DNA of 64,000 nt. Origin: Rapana venosa (lineage: Eukaryota > Mollusca > Gastropoda > Neogastropoda > Muricidae). The stretch spans positions 49,641,516 through 49,705,515 of the forward strand of contig CM054141.1 in NCBI GenBank assembly GCA_028751875.1. Direction: 5' to 3'. Positions 10,751 through 20,860 of this stretch are shown here, piece by piece. Each line of letters starts with the position of its first letter. Position 1 is the first letter of the stretch. The notes under the pieces were generated by a model. It did no database searches, was not told where the DNA came from, and saw nothing but the letters and a program-made list of their open reading frames with translations. The position numbers and the translations under genes were made by a program.

Positions 10751-10862
10751 CAAACACACACGCGCGCGTACACACACACGCACACACATACATACATACA
10801 CACACGTGCGCGCGCGCACACACACACACACACATACATACACACACACACACACACGTGCG

Positions 10863-10913
<51 letters not shown>
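10751..10913. repeat. (CA)n/(CG)n alternating purine-pyrimidine tract
   Basis: CA repeats with CGCGCGC interruptions at about 10763 and 10808-10817. The tract is prone to Z-DNA. Confidence 0.95.
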
Positions 10914-10915
<2 letters not shown>

Positions 10916-11254
10916 GCAAAGTCGGGATGCAACGACCTTAATGGCGGGCAAAAATGGTCGAATAAGCAAAAGTCTCACTGTTGGTGAAACTCTGTAGCGC
11001 AGGAGCGAAAAAGACACAAAACAACCTACAAACCCCAAACAAACAAACAAACATAACATGATAACATGATTTGACGTATAAAATGATATAGTCCTTGGCA
11101 CTTAGCTGATATCCACAAGTATAAAGCTTTTGGCCTTGGTCCTGCTGGTAAACATGAGTTCTGTATTGTTCACAAGAGCAGTAGTAACGGGGTTTTTGTT
11201 TGTTTGTTTTATTATTATTTATTTTTGTGGACAGGGCAAAAATGTGGATATTGC

Positions 11255-11768
11255 CGATGACGTTACATCTAGCTCGATGTCAGAAGGACTGAATAATTAG
11301 CCTGATTTCCTCACCTTCACCTACATCCCCTAGTCATGTACACCGCACTGAAGATTTTGCAACCAGCTTCCTCCACTCCTCGCAGTTTTCAGCTTTCCGT
11401 GACGAGTCGTTCTACTCAAGTCCACCTTCTGATGTTGTCTTCCCATCGTTTTCTCTGTGTGCTCCTTCGACTCCCTAATTTGTACTGTTCCCTGTAGGAC
11501 AGTCTTAGCCAGTCTTAGCCAGTCCAGATGTTCGTGTGACTTGCCCCTACCACTTTCAGTCAGTGTTTCTTTTTCACTGAAGTCGAGAGCTCTTCATAAA
11601 ACCCGATGGCGTTTTTAATTCTGGTTTTCACTTCCTGGTTAGTTATGTGATCTCTGTGTCACATAAAGAGTAGTTTGCGAAAGCGTCTCATCTCCGTTGC
11701 CTGTATCCTTCTTTCAATGTTTGCTGTTATAGTCCATGTTTCAAATGCGTACAAAAACTACGCCACCC
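11255..11768 (-). mobile_element. Degenerate non-LTR retrotransposon, C-terminal end of ORF2
   Basis: In minus sense the frames read YAFETWTITANIERRIQATE, MRRFRKLLF, HITNQEVKTRIKNAIGF, then a run close to KRWEDN, and end W-R-K-L-V-A-K-S. These follow the conserved post-RT region of an animal LINE of the type 'YACESWTLTAELQRRIQAMEMRCYRKIL...TNEEV...RKRWEDN'. Several frameshifts and stops show it is dead. The RT fragment at 35010-35575 seems to belong to the same family. Confidence 0.85.
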
Positions 11769-11771
11769 TTT

Positions 11772-11905
11772 TTCTTCGTCGTCGTCGAACGCTCAGACAG
11801 CAACTACTGTTGTCTGTCACATGAGCGAAACTGCGTTGCGCTGCCGTTAAGCGCCTAACAAGTCAGGCCCAGCGCATCCGGCTTCGGCATGGAAGAGAAA
11901 TGTCA
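11772..11905 (+). repeat. Dispersed repeat family G
   Basis: GAACGCTCAGACAGCAACTA, GCTGCCGTTAAGCGCCTAAC, AAGTCAGGCCCAGCGCATCC. Second copy of the 1600-1735 repeat, with the same GTC-rich 5' flank. Confidence 0.82.
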
Positions 11906-12105
11906 TATTTTATGTCTTCCTGAAGAAGAAAAAAGGGGGCAAAAGAATGGACCAAGAAGGTAGAAAATAAGACAAGAAGGAGACGACAAGAAGAAAAGGA
12001 ACAAGGCAGAAACAAAGAGAGGAATAGAAAAGAGGGAATTCGTACCAGAGAATTTCCAGAAGGTGGAGATGCTATTTACACTGACAGATCCCCTGGCATC
12101 CCCAC

Positions 12106-12128
12106 GGGGGGGGGGGGGGGGGGGGGGG
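12106..12128. repeat. Poly-G run
   Basis: G23. Confidence 0.95.
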
Positions 12129-12339
12129 CACTAGGCCTACGCCATCCAAAAGGCACGAAGCTTACTGATAGAAAAAGCAGCGGTCATTAAGCCCGGACTT
12201 CAGAGAATTATCTCAAGTGTAGCCTGTGTGTGGCTCAGGGGTACAGTGCAGTACGGTGGTCGTCGGCCTCTTCATCCTGTCTGTAAAGTCACCCAGTTTC
12301 CTTACATTTGCAAGTCCGGCCATTGCTCTTAAAATAATG

Positions 12340-12340
<1 letters not shown>

Positions 12341-12392
<52 letters not shown>

Positions 12393-12440
12393 CGTGCGTG
12401 CGTGCGTGTATGTGTATGTATGTATGTAGGTGTGCGCGCG
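12341..12440. repeat. (GT)n/(GCGT)n tract
   Basis: A GT run to about 12382, then GC/GCGT/GTAT variants. Confidence 0.95.
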
Positions 12441-13342
12441 CATGTATGTGTAAGTGTTGCTAGCATAATTATGCGCACACCTGTGCATTCAAAGGTATGT
12501 CACGCTGACCTTGTAGTTGTACCTGATCGTGTTTGTATGCCCTGTCCTTAACCCCCCCCCCCCCCCTCCCCACCCTTCGCCTCACCAAAACTCCTTTCCC
12601 CTTTGCTCCTCCTCGAAATCTGTTTTCCTTTCACGCTGTCTAACACAAACACAAGTGTACACGCAGAGTTGGCACACACCTTCTGTTTACATTCCGTTGT
12701 GACGTAGTGACGAACATACATAATGTATGATTTTACCACTGAACAACATCACGTAATAAGGCAATGTTTAGTACTGTATGTGCGTTCGTGTTAATATGAA
12801 AACCAGAAGGAATGGAAAAAAACGAACAACCAACCAAACATTATATAGGGGCCCCATCTGACGGCAGTCACAGCTTGGACTCAATTCCAGACTTAGTAAT
12901 GATAACTCCCACCTCGCAGTTTGTCCTTCATAAACAATTATACTTACCCCTCCCCCTGCTTTTCCTACTCTAACTACTAACACTGATGATGATGCTGTGA
13001 CTCGGGTGGAAAGCTTTATCGGTTATTGATGTAAGGTAAGTACCCAGGACTCTGTCGTTATGTTGTAAAATTGATGTTATGATCAAATTGCCTTCAGCAA
13101 AAAAAAAAAAGAAGTAAAATCAGAACTTTAAAAAAAAGTTATTTTAAAAATATTTTTGTTCATTTACTTTTATTATTTTATTTATCAATTTTAGTAAAAT
13201 CAGAACTAAACTTTCCTTACAGAGCAAAATATATTATTATCTTCTTTAATGTCTATTCGTACATAATTATATATCTGATCTTGAACAAAACTTTGAAGTC
13301 AGTCAACATAGCATGGACAAACGAGAAGCAATATTACCTTGC
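12441..13342. other. Unassigned intergenic stretch
   Basis: Contains a C15 run at 12552-12566 and A/T-rich sequence at 13090-13260. No gene recognised. Confidence 0.5.
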
Positions 13343-13361
13343 CCATCATTTCTTTCTTTCT

Positions 13362-13450
13362 TTCTTTATACCACTTTAAGTCACGAGATTTCTCTGCGTG
13401 AAATTCGGGCTGCTCTCCCCTGCTCTCATGGGAGATGACAATGCACACTT
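13362..13450 (-). mobile_element. SINE family H 3' fragment
   Basis: Minus sense AGAGCAGCCCGAATTTCACG, CAGAGAAATCTCGTGACTTA. This matches the 3' module at 20797-20846 and 38025-38068. Confidence 0.7.
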
Positions 13451-13554
13451 TGATACAGAGGTGACTCACGTAAACAAACTGAATATACTGGTTTCTGATG
13501 TCGGATCCATCCAGCATTCATTGTAGATAATAAATGATTATTTTGACCCTCGAC

Positions 13555-13837
13555 TCGGAGGCACCGTGGTCGAGTGGTTTAGGCGGTCAACTCGTGATCC
13601 AGAGGTCGCGGGTTCGATCCCCGCTCGGATCGGTGTTGTGTCCTTGGGAAAGACACTTTACTCCTATTTTCCTCACTCCACCCAGGTGTACAAGTGGGTA
13701 CCAGCTCTGCTGGGGAAGTATCTGGCGACAGACTAGCGTCCTGTCACAGGGGTGGTGAAAAACCATCAGTTCGCTTAACGCTACAGAAACCGGGATAAGC
13801 TCCGGCTCTATGGGCCTTCTGGCTCGAAAGAACATAC
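13555..13837 (+). mobile_element. tRNA-derived SINE, family D, with 12-bp target-site duplication
   Basis: Same element as 7596-7886 with only a few differences. It is flanked by perfect direct repeats TTGACCCTCGAC at 13543-13554 and 13838-13849. Confidence 0.94.
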
Positions 13838-13979
13838 TTGACCCTCGACAAACTTACACAACGGATCATACCTACATAATCAAGAAACGGGTTCTGCTTT
13901 TGTTATACCAGCATTGAAAATTGAAAAATGATATAATGTTGGTAAACATCACTCCATATTTACAGCAGCAACTAGTTGC

Positions 13980-14430
13980 AATTTTAATGGCTTTTAATAC
14001 AATTGCATTATTGATTTTCCATTGGGTACACATTGCAAATACTTATTAATTGGGCTGATTCCATGTCAGTATTGTATGCTCTAAAATCCTCATGTTACCA
14101 GAAAACTTTTCCCAAAAAATATTACAGAATAAGTATGTTATACCTCTTAACCTTAGTGGGTATGTGTGTCACTTTTTGTTGGGTGCCTTCACATACTGGA
14201 ATCGATCCAAATGAGTGGGCTGGTAGAGCTGCTAAAAGAGGTGTAAAACATGGATGAGATTCAGCAGAATTACACGTGCCTTTATCCTTAAACGAGGGGG
14301 ACCACTTACTGCACGAAGAACTGAAATAACAGAAAAAGGTCACTGAAACTTATCAACTAAAAGAGAAATTTTCAAATACATCTGTGTAACGAATGCCCAC
14401 AATTTAAATCATGAACCATTCAAAGACTTG
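13980..14430 (+). mobile_element. RNase H domain fragment of a non-LTR retrotransposon
   Basis: Frames read ADSMSVLYALKSSCYQ, then VTFCWVPSHTGIDPNEWAG and RAAKRGV. CWVPSH.GI..NE.A..AAK is the C-terminal RNase H signature of retroelements. It is frameshifted and lacks RT in the window. Sequence to about 14430 still reads like downstream element sequence with stops. Confidence 0.82.
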
Positions 14431-14835
14431 TGCAAATGTTTTGACAGAAAGAAAAGTCAATACCTTGGGTTTTTTGTTGTTGTGTAGGATGAAACCGAAC
14501 ACTTTCATAACTAAATTCAACAAAAATAGACAATGTCTGTGTGCTGAGAGTATCACTAATACTCATAAGTTTGGACTGTAAGAGTGTAAAACTCTTTTTT
14601 TTTAACCCCAATTTTCTGGAAATTCAATAAAATAAACTTGGCAGGTAATAATTATTATGAAAGGCCTTTGGCACCGTCCTCTGCAACACTTGAAACAGTT
14701 GTATTAACGTTAATAATTTGTTTCAATGTTTTACTCCCACTTCATTACCAAGTTCTTTGTGATATGTACATGATTTTTTTTTCTTTCAACGCATATTTTT
14801 GAATATGACTCCCCCACACCTTCTTTTTCCCCCCT

Positions 14836-14870
14836 CGACTAATATCACTGCGCACACACGCACGCGCGCG

Positions 14871-14950
<80 letters not shown>

Positions 14951-14962
14951 CACACACACACA
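14836..14962. repeat. LINE tail remnant plus (CA)n tract
   Basis: ACTAATATCACT at about 14840 resembles the LINE 3' tail at 15567 and 46749. It is followed by CG/CA alternation (14854-14880) and CA to about 14962. Confidence 0.8.
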
Positions 14963-15085
14963 TGTTTACAAAATGTTGTAAGGAATGCATTTAACTTCAC
15001 TCTAAAATATAGTGAATTAACCCTTCTCACGGTTATAAAACGCGAATCTATTTGAGAAGGAGCCATATAACAAGAAATATGGGCA

Positions 15086-15610
15086 GTGGTCAGACAACTT
15101 TTAAAATATCGTTCCTTAAATTTATCAGATTCTTTAAACTTACCCCATGAAGTTTGTTCTAATATACGGGATCATATTTCCAATACTCATATCATATTTG
15201 GTTGCCCTATTGTAACACCTTTTTTACCTAAATTTTCTGAACAGTCTCTGGAAAATGTATTTGAAAATTCGAAGCTAGCCTTTGCCATTGCCAGATGTTT
15301 ATTGCATAGTCCACTTGGATATTTATTGTAGTTACATTATTGTTATTTCATGTTTCCACATTGTTGAGTTTATATTTTGCTCCTGTTTAAAAGTATTATT
15401 ATTACTTTGTTAGGTTGTTCGGGTTTTTTGTGCTTTTTTTTTTCTTTTTGGTGGGGGGGGGGGGGGGGGGGGTTAATACCAACACTGATGCTATTTCTTA
15501 ACCTTTTCTCCTTCCACTCCTTCTTCTCCCTTCTTTTACTTCCATAATACTTTCTATTTCCCTCGTCTAATATCACTTAGAGTGAACAGACGTTAAATTG
15601 AAGACAACAA
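15086..15610 (+). mobile_element. 3' end of an RNase H-type LINE
   Basis: An open frame to the stop at 15329-15331 contains HIIFGCPIVTPFLPKFSEQS, then ENVFENSKLAFAIARCLLHS and PLGYLL-stop, the tail of a retroelement polyprotein. An untranslated region follows (with a G-run at 15453-15472) and ends TCTAATATCACTTAGAGTGA, ACAGACGTTAAATTGAAGA and (AAC)n. The same 3' end occurs at 46749-46787. Confidence 0.8.
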
Positions 15611-15634
15611 CAACAACAGCAACAGCAACAGCAA

Positions 15635-15665
<31 letters not shown>

Positions 15666-15684
15666 AACAACAACAACACCACAC

Positions 15685-15736
<52 letters not shown>

Positions 15737-15772
15737 ACACACACACACACACACACAACACACACACACACT
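15605..15772. repeat. (AAC)n-(CA)n compound array
   Basis: An AAC/AGC-rich tract to about 15677, then CA to 15772. It probably grew from the LINE tail. Confidence 0.94.
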
Positions 15773-15870
15773 CATAAACGAAAACTAAAGTCAAAACTGC
15801 AGTAAAAAAAACAACGTCTACACTTAAGTGAGGGAGTCACATCACAAAAGCAGCTGTGCCCACATCAAGC

Positions 15871-15903
15871 TTCTCTCTCTCTCTCTCTGTCTGTCTCTCT
15901 CTG

Positions 15904-15954
<51 letters not shown>

Positions 15955-15956
15955 GT
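15871..15956. repeat. (CT)n-(GTCT)n-(CT)n
   Basis: CT flanks and a central run of GTCT units at about 15908-15935. Confidence 0.95.
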
Positions 15957-15975
15957 TTTATTTTATTTTGTTCTT

Positions 15976-16308
15976 TTATATCGAGGATAATGGCATAAGC
16001 ACTTATGTGCTTTTTTACATCCAGCTCCCGTGTGTATACGGATTTGTAAATTCTGTCATCTGTTCCCACCGGCACACAATGGCCTACTCTTACGAAAAGC
16101 GGAACAGGATTTAACGTGTGCCAAGATGTTCTGCGTGCGTTCACACACGAGGCCTCGGTTTATAGTCTCATCCGAAGGACTTTTGGGGAGAGTGGAGTCT
16201 GCACTGATGTTGTTAACTCCAGGGGAAAATATCCCCTTGAACGGGAATCGAACCCGGGTCGTCAGATTGCGAGCGCAATGTTCTAACCACTAGGCTATCT
16301 CTACCCAA
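15976..16308 (-). mobile_element. tRNA-derived SINE, family AB with tail 1, full length
   Basis: Best complete tail-1 copy. Head in minus sense: TAGCCTAGTGGTTAGAACAT, then ACCCGGGTTCGATTCCCGTT. Body: TTAACAACATCAGTGCAGAC, AAAAGTCCTTCGGATGAGAC and GTAGGCCATTGTGTGCCGGT. 3' tail: ATTATCCTCGATATAAAAG. Confidence 0.92.
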
Positions 16309-16319
16309 GCGTGTGGGAA

Positions 16320-16339
16320 GGGGGGGGGGGGGGGGGGGG
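16320..16339. repeat. Poly-G run
   Basis: G20, directly beyond the SINE head. Confidence 0.94.
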
Positions 16340-16629
16340 CTGTGTGCGTGCATGCGTGCGTGTGTGGAGCGACATTGTGTTCCTTAACTGTGCTAGCATG
16401 CAGGCTATACAAGTATTTTGTACACGTCTGTTATGTCAGTCAGCTTTCTTTTACTCTTCTTCTTTATTGCAGCAAGTATACAGTGTGATATCTCGGCTTC
16501 ATTAAGGGTATCATTACTTTTTTTATTATCATTATTTTGTATTATAATTTATGTTCGTTCCTCGGCTAGAGCTCAGAGATTCAGCAGTGGTGAGGTTTTT
16601 TTCCCATGGGACAGGTATCATGATGGTCA

Positions 16630-17025
16630 GCTGGGAGCGGGAAAGTATGGCCTAGTGGTCAGAGCCCTCCGCTTGTCATCTGACGGCCCGGGGATTAACC
16701 CGCCACAAAGGCGCCTGTTATAGGGGATGTTCACCCTGGAGTTAACATCAGTACTGACTCCACTACCTCAATAGTCCTTGGATGAGACTTTAAATCGAGG
16801 CCCCTTGTATGTGTGTGTGTGCACGTGCGTGCGTGCGCCTACGTTAAAATGAACACGTTCCGCCTTTTGGAAGAGTAGGCCATCTCGTGCCGGTAGGAAC
16901 GGATGACAAATTCCATCTCCGAAGTCGGAATGCGGCTACCTTAAACTTGGGTAAAGCCGGTCACATATGCAAAATCTCACCATTGGTGAACCTCGGAGTT
17001 CTAACCAAGGTGAATGGGAACAAAA
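16630..17025 (+). mobile_element. tRNA-derived SINE, family AB with tail 2, full length
   Basis: The head TATGGCCTAGTGGTCAGAGC and body GTTAACATCAGTACTGACTC are those of tail-1 copies. The 3' part instead reads GAAGTCGGAATGCGGCTACC, CTCACCATTGGTGAACCTCG and GAGTTCTAACCAAGG. Confidence 0.9.
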
Positions 17026-17236
17026 TAATTATCGTCAGCATCATTTGTTCGTCGTTAACAATAGTGAAACATGTATTAATGTCCATCATGATCATTATTC
17101 ATTTTGGATAGGATAGTTTCAAGAGGATAATGGTAGTGATGACAATGAATATTGTGATGAGCATTCATGACAGTCAATGTATGTGTGTCGGTGCCAATGT
17201 GTGTGCGTGTATGGACGCGCGCGTGTGTATGTCCAT

Positions 17237-17252
17237 GCACGCACATGCATTG

Positions 17253-17286
<34 letters not shown>

Positions 17287-17480
17287 ATATCTGTGTATAA
17301 GCGTGTAAGTGTACGCGCTTGCTTGCGGGCGTGTTTGTACATGTGGTGTGTGTGTATGTTTTGTGAGTGTGTGTGTGTTTTGTGTGTGTGTGTGTTGTGA
17401 GTGTGTGTGTGTTGTGTGTGTGTGTTGTGTGTGTGTGTGTGTGTGTGCGCGCGCGCGCGCGTGCGCGCACACGCGTTTGC
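17237..17480. repeat. Interrupted (GT)n tract
   Basis: GT runs broken by GTGTTTTGT and GTGAGT variants, ending in CGCGCGCGCGTGCGCGC at about 17448-17467. Confidence 0.93.
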
Positions 17481-17665
17481 GAGCTGGTATCTTCTTTTCA
17501 AAGGCTGTATCTGATTACCACCAACATGTAAACGGCTCTTCCCACCAGGCGAAACTTTCCTCATGAACATTATCCGGTATCAAAAACTGCGCCGTATCAT
17601 CCATCACTGGGTCACTTGTAGTTAGTTTTCCTCAGATTGTTGGGACACCTTTAAGTCATTATAGG

Positions 17666-17787
17666 GGACGGGATAGCTCAGTGGTCAGAGTACTCGCTTT
17701 CCCTCCAGCCAAGGTTAAGCAGCATCGAGCGTGGTTACCAATTGGATGGGTGACCGTTTGCGCGCCTTGGCTTCAGTACAGTCCCGA
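17666..17787 (+). mobile_element. 5S rRNA/tRNA-like SINE, family E, 3'-truncated
   Basis: GGGATAGCTCAGTGGTCAGA, AAGGTTAAGCAGCATCGAGC, TTGGATGGGTGACCGTTTGC. It stops after CTTCAGTACAGTCCCGA. Confidence 0.87.
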
Positions 17788-18241
17788 TGGACCAGATTTT
17801 GTTGTTTTTTTGTCAGTTCAGCCAGTTCTTGGAAAGAAGACTGATTCTTGACTTTAATTAAGACAAGGTCATACATATACCGACAAATGTTGATTTAAAA
17901 AAAATGTTTGTTTGTTAATTGATTTATTTTTTTGGTTTGGGGGTGGAAAGGGAAGGGATGTGTGTGTGTGTGGGGGGGGGGAGGGAGTAAACACAATGTA
18001 AAAAATGTCGTTTCCCAGTTTCAGGGATTATCTCTGTGTTGAAGATGAGAGATGGACGCACGGTCAGGCGTACGTGAGTACCTTCACTCTTCAACTGTAG
18101 CTTTGTTTATAGCTTTAACTTTTCGACACCCCCTCTATCTATCTATCTATCTATCTGTCTGTCTTTCTATCTATCTATCTATCTACCTACCTATCTGTCT
18201 ATCTATCTATGTATCTATCTATGTATCTATATATCTATCTA

Positions 18242-18285
<44 letters not shown>

Positions 18286-19065
18286 ATTAGACAAACAGTG
18301 AAGTAGAACCAAGCCACGGCCGAAGATTAATTTTAAAGTATAATCAGCTCGAAGTTCAGAATGAATAAAACACCTGAACACTATTACATGGAACGCGACA
18401 GACGACAGAAGGGTAACACTTTGAAATGAAAACAAAACTGACACAGGCCTAAAAGGACGTGGTGATGACACAGACACACACACACGGACAGGCCATTCTC
18501 ATTCTCTCTCATTCCCCTGTTTATTTGAAACATTTTTTAAATATTATTCTTGTTCAGCTTTAAAATAAACAATTCATTGTTCTAGATCACAGCGCCTACG
18601 ACCACACCTGCAGATGTGTGAGTTAATGCATGGGACCAAAAGAACAAACAAAACAACTACCCCTCCAAAACACACACACACCCCAAGAACAACAACAAAG
18701 CCACAATCAAAGCAAAACAAAAATAAAATTAAACAAAGTTTGGGCTGCATTTTATTTATAGCTCTCTCTCTCTCTCTCTCTCTCTGATCTTTTGGGAGAT
18801 GCCACTGCTGCTACTTACTCCTTCACGCCTTATTTCAATGTTATACAATTATCACCTACAGTCAGACTGAACGCCCATCTGTTGCACCTTCTCAGCCAGT
18901 CGGTCACAAAGACTTAATAATTATTAAAGTGACAAAAAAGCCACCACCACTGTCATAGAAACCACCACCGCCAGGCCACCAACTCGATGAGACCCTGCGC
19001 AGCTGCTGGGTCACTTCGGAGTTGTTCAGTAGTGTGTGCTTTATTCCAACATACACTTAAAAAAA
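17788..19065. other. Intergenic stretch with (ATCT)n/(GTCT)n array
   Basis: The compound tetranucleotide array at 18133-18287 switches from ATCT to GTCT and back. There is a CT tract at 18761-18786. No gene recognised. Confidence 0.7.
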
Positions 19066-19068
19066 ACC

Positions 19069-19297
19069 TTTTATATCGAGGATAATGGAATAAGCACTTA
19101 TGTGCTTTTTTACATCCAGTCCCCGTGTGTATGCGGTTTTGTAAATTTTGTCATCTGTTCCCACCCGCACACGATGGCCTACTCTTACGAAAAGCGGAAC
19201 AGGATTTAATGTGTGCGCAAGATGTTCTGCGTGCGTTCGCACACGGGACCTCGGTTTATAGTCTCATCCGAGGGACTTTTGGGGGAGAGTGGAGTCT
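19069..19297 (-). mobile_element. SINE family AB with tail 1, 5'-truncated
   Basis: Plus reading TATCGAGGATAATGGAATAA through AGTCTCATCCGAGGGACTTT and GGGGGAGAGTGGAGTCTG; the head is missing. Confidence 0.87.
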
Positions 19298-19659
19298 GTA
19301 ATGTAATGCTATTTATGATCCAATACACACGCAAGGCAAAGTCTAATAATCAAAAGCAACAACAGTTTAACCGCTGGAGCTAGAATGACGCCTCGACTTG
19401 ACTCATGCCTCTGGATTCCCTGGAGAACATAGGGTCGCAACAACACCCCCCACCCCTCCAACGAACTCGGCTCTGGGAGACCCTCTTCAGCCTGGCCCAT
19501 GTCATCCCGGCTGCCTTCCTTCGTCTCTGCGTCAAAGCTTCTGCGCCGGGTCTGTTTTGGTCATAGAATAACTCCTATGCCTACCCACAGGCGGTGACAA
19601 TCATCACTGACCTCCATCAAGCGCAGTTTCCCGTCAACCTCTGGACTGAAAAGGCCTTT

Positions 19660-19815
19660 TTCCTTTCCTCGACTGGAGCTCCCAGGTTCACCAATGGTGA
19701 GACTTTCGCGTATGCGATCGTTCCCCCATTTAGGTAGCCGCATTCCGACTTCGGAGAGGGTGTCTAAACATGACACTTGTGTCCATGCGTTTATGAAATG
19801 TTGTCATCCGTTCCT
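19660..19815 (-). mobile_element. SINE family AB with tail 2, 5'-truncated
   Basis: CTGGAGCTCCCAGGTTCACC, AATGGTGAGACTTTCGCGTA, GGTAGCCGCATTCCGACTTC, then GTTGTCATCCGTTCCTG of the body. Confidence 0.86.
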
Positions 19816-19839
19816 GTATGTATGTATGTTAGTCCGTCG

Positions 19840-20195
19840 TGTTCGACGATGACCTCCAAAACAGCAGAGGAGGCAGCTGCTGTTTTGGAAACTGGGCAGA
19901 AATTTGATTATAGTGGAGATGCCTTGCCCATAGTACATCCCCACTCTCTCGGCCAAGTGGGCATAAGGACAGTCAGCGTTGGAGATGTTCTCCAAAGGCC
20001 AACTAGCCCCCAGGGCTGCAGCACATTAAGGACTGTGCAAGTCAAGCCTAGTCAGAGAGTCATAGTCGATTACTAAAGACTAAGCTGTAAAGTGGAATTC
20101 CATGAGTGGGAAAGCCACTGGTCATACAGCCTCTCACTTTGCTGTTGCCCCCAGCGCCAATGGTTTGATCAAGAACTGTGATAAACCCCAGGCGC
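19840..20195 (+). repeat. Dispersed repeat family F
   Basis: About 350 bp shared with 50785-51105 in the opposite orientation: CAAAACAGCAGAGGAGGCAG, TTGCCCATAGTACATCCCC, GGGCTGCAGCACATTAAGG, AAGACTAAGCTGTAAAGTGG, GCTGTTGCCCCCAGCGCCAA. No coding frame is conserved. Class unknown. Confidence 0.83.
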
Positions 20196-20215
20196 TGACG
20201 GCATAGCAGTGAAAT

Positions 20216-20345
20216 GGTCTACTATTTGGATAGGCGGAACGGGTTTTAAATGTGTGGGCAAGATGTTCTGCTACATTCACACACAGGGTCTTGGTTTATA
20301 GTCTCATCCTAAGGACTTCGACATTCAGTTCGATTTTCTTTCTGT
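20216..20345 (-). mobile_element. SINE family AB body with alternative module
   Basis: GGCGGAACGGGTTTTAAATG, TTATAGTCTCATCCTAAGGA, then CTTCGACATTCAGTTCGATT. It shares the alternative junction with 9231-9260. Confidence 0.72.
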
Positions 20346-20454
20346 CATGCTGGGAAGAAAGGGCCAGGCTGTGACTAACCTTGCTGTATGAGCATAGTTT
20401 CCACCATGGACTCATTTTGTTCAACAGACTAGCTTTAACTCACATAGGAGATGC

Positions 20455-20860
20455 TCTTGTTTAGGTGGATCTGTGGTCTGGAGGTTACAAAAGCTAAATA
20501 CCGCAGGTTTGATTCCCATTTCAGTCTGAATATTTCCTCCCTGTACTACTCACAAGACCTTGTTGTGGTCTGGGTGCTAGTCTTCCGGATGAGACAATAA
20601 ACTGAGGCCCTATGGTGATACAATGAACATTTATGCACACAAAAGATCCCACAATAAGGTTGTCCCTGGCAATATTATGTAGAAAAATAGGCACTCTCAA
20701 AAGAAACAAGTACACATACAGACAGGATAATATCTAAAACAACAATACCCCCGCCCATAAAACATGGTGGTACTGCTCTTGTGGCAACATGCTTTCTCCT
20801 GGGAGAGCAGCCCAAATTTCATGCAGAGAAATCTGCCATGACTGGTAATGGTGTACACTA
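20455..20860 (+). mobile_element. tRNA-derived SINE, family H, near full length
   Basis: Head GGTGGATCTGTGGTCTGGAG; B-box GCAGGTTTGATTCCCAT. Body CTTCCGGATGAGACAATAAA, AAAGATCCCACAATAAGGTT, TGTCCCTGGCAATATTATGT. 3' part GGGAGAGCAGCCCAAATTTC, ATGCAGAGAAATCTGCCATG. I recognise this general organisation as a common molluscan SINE type. Confidence 0.83.
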
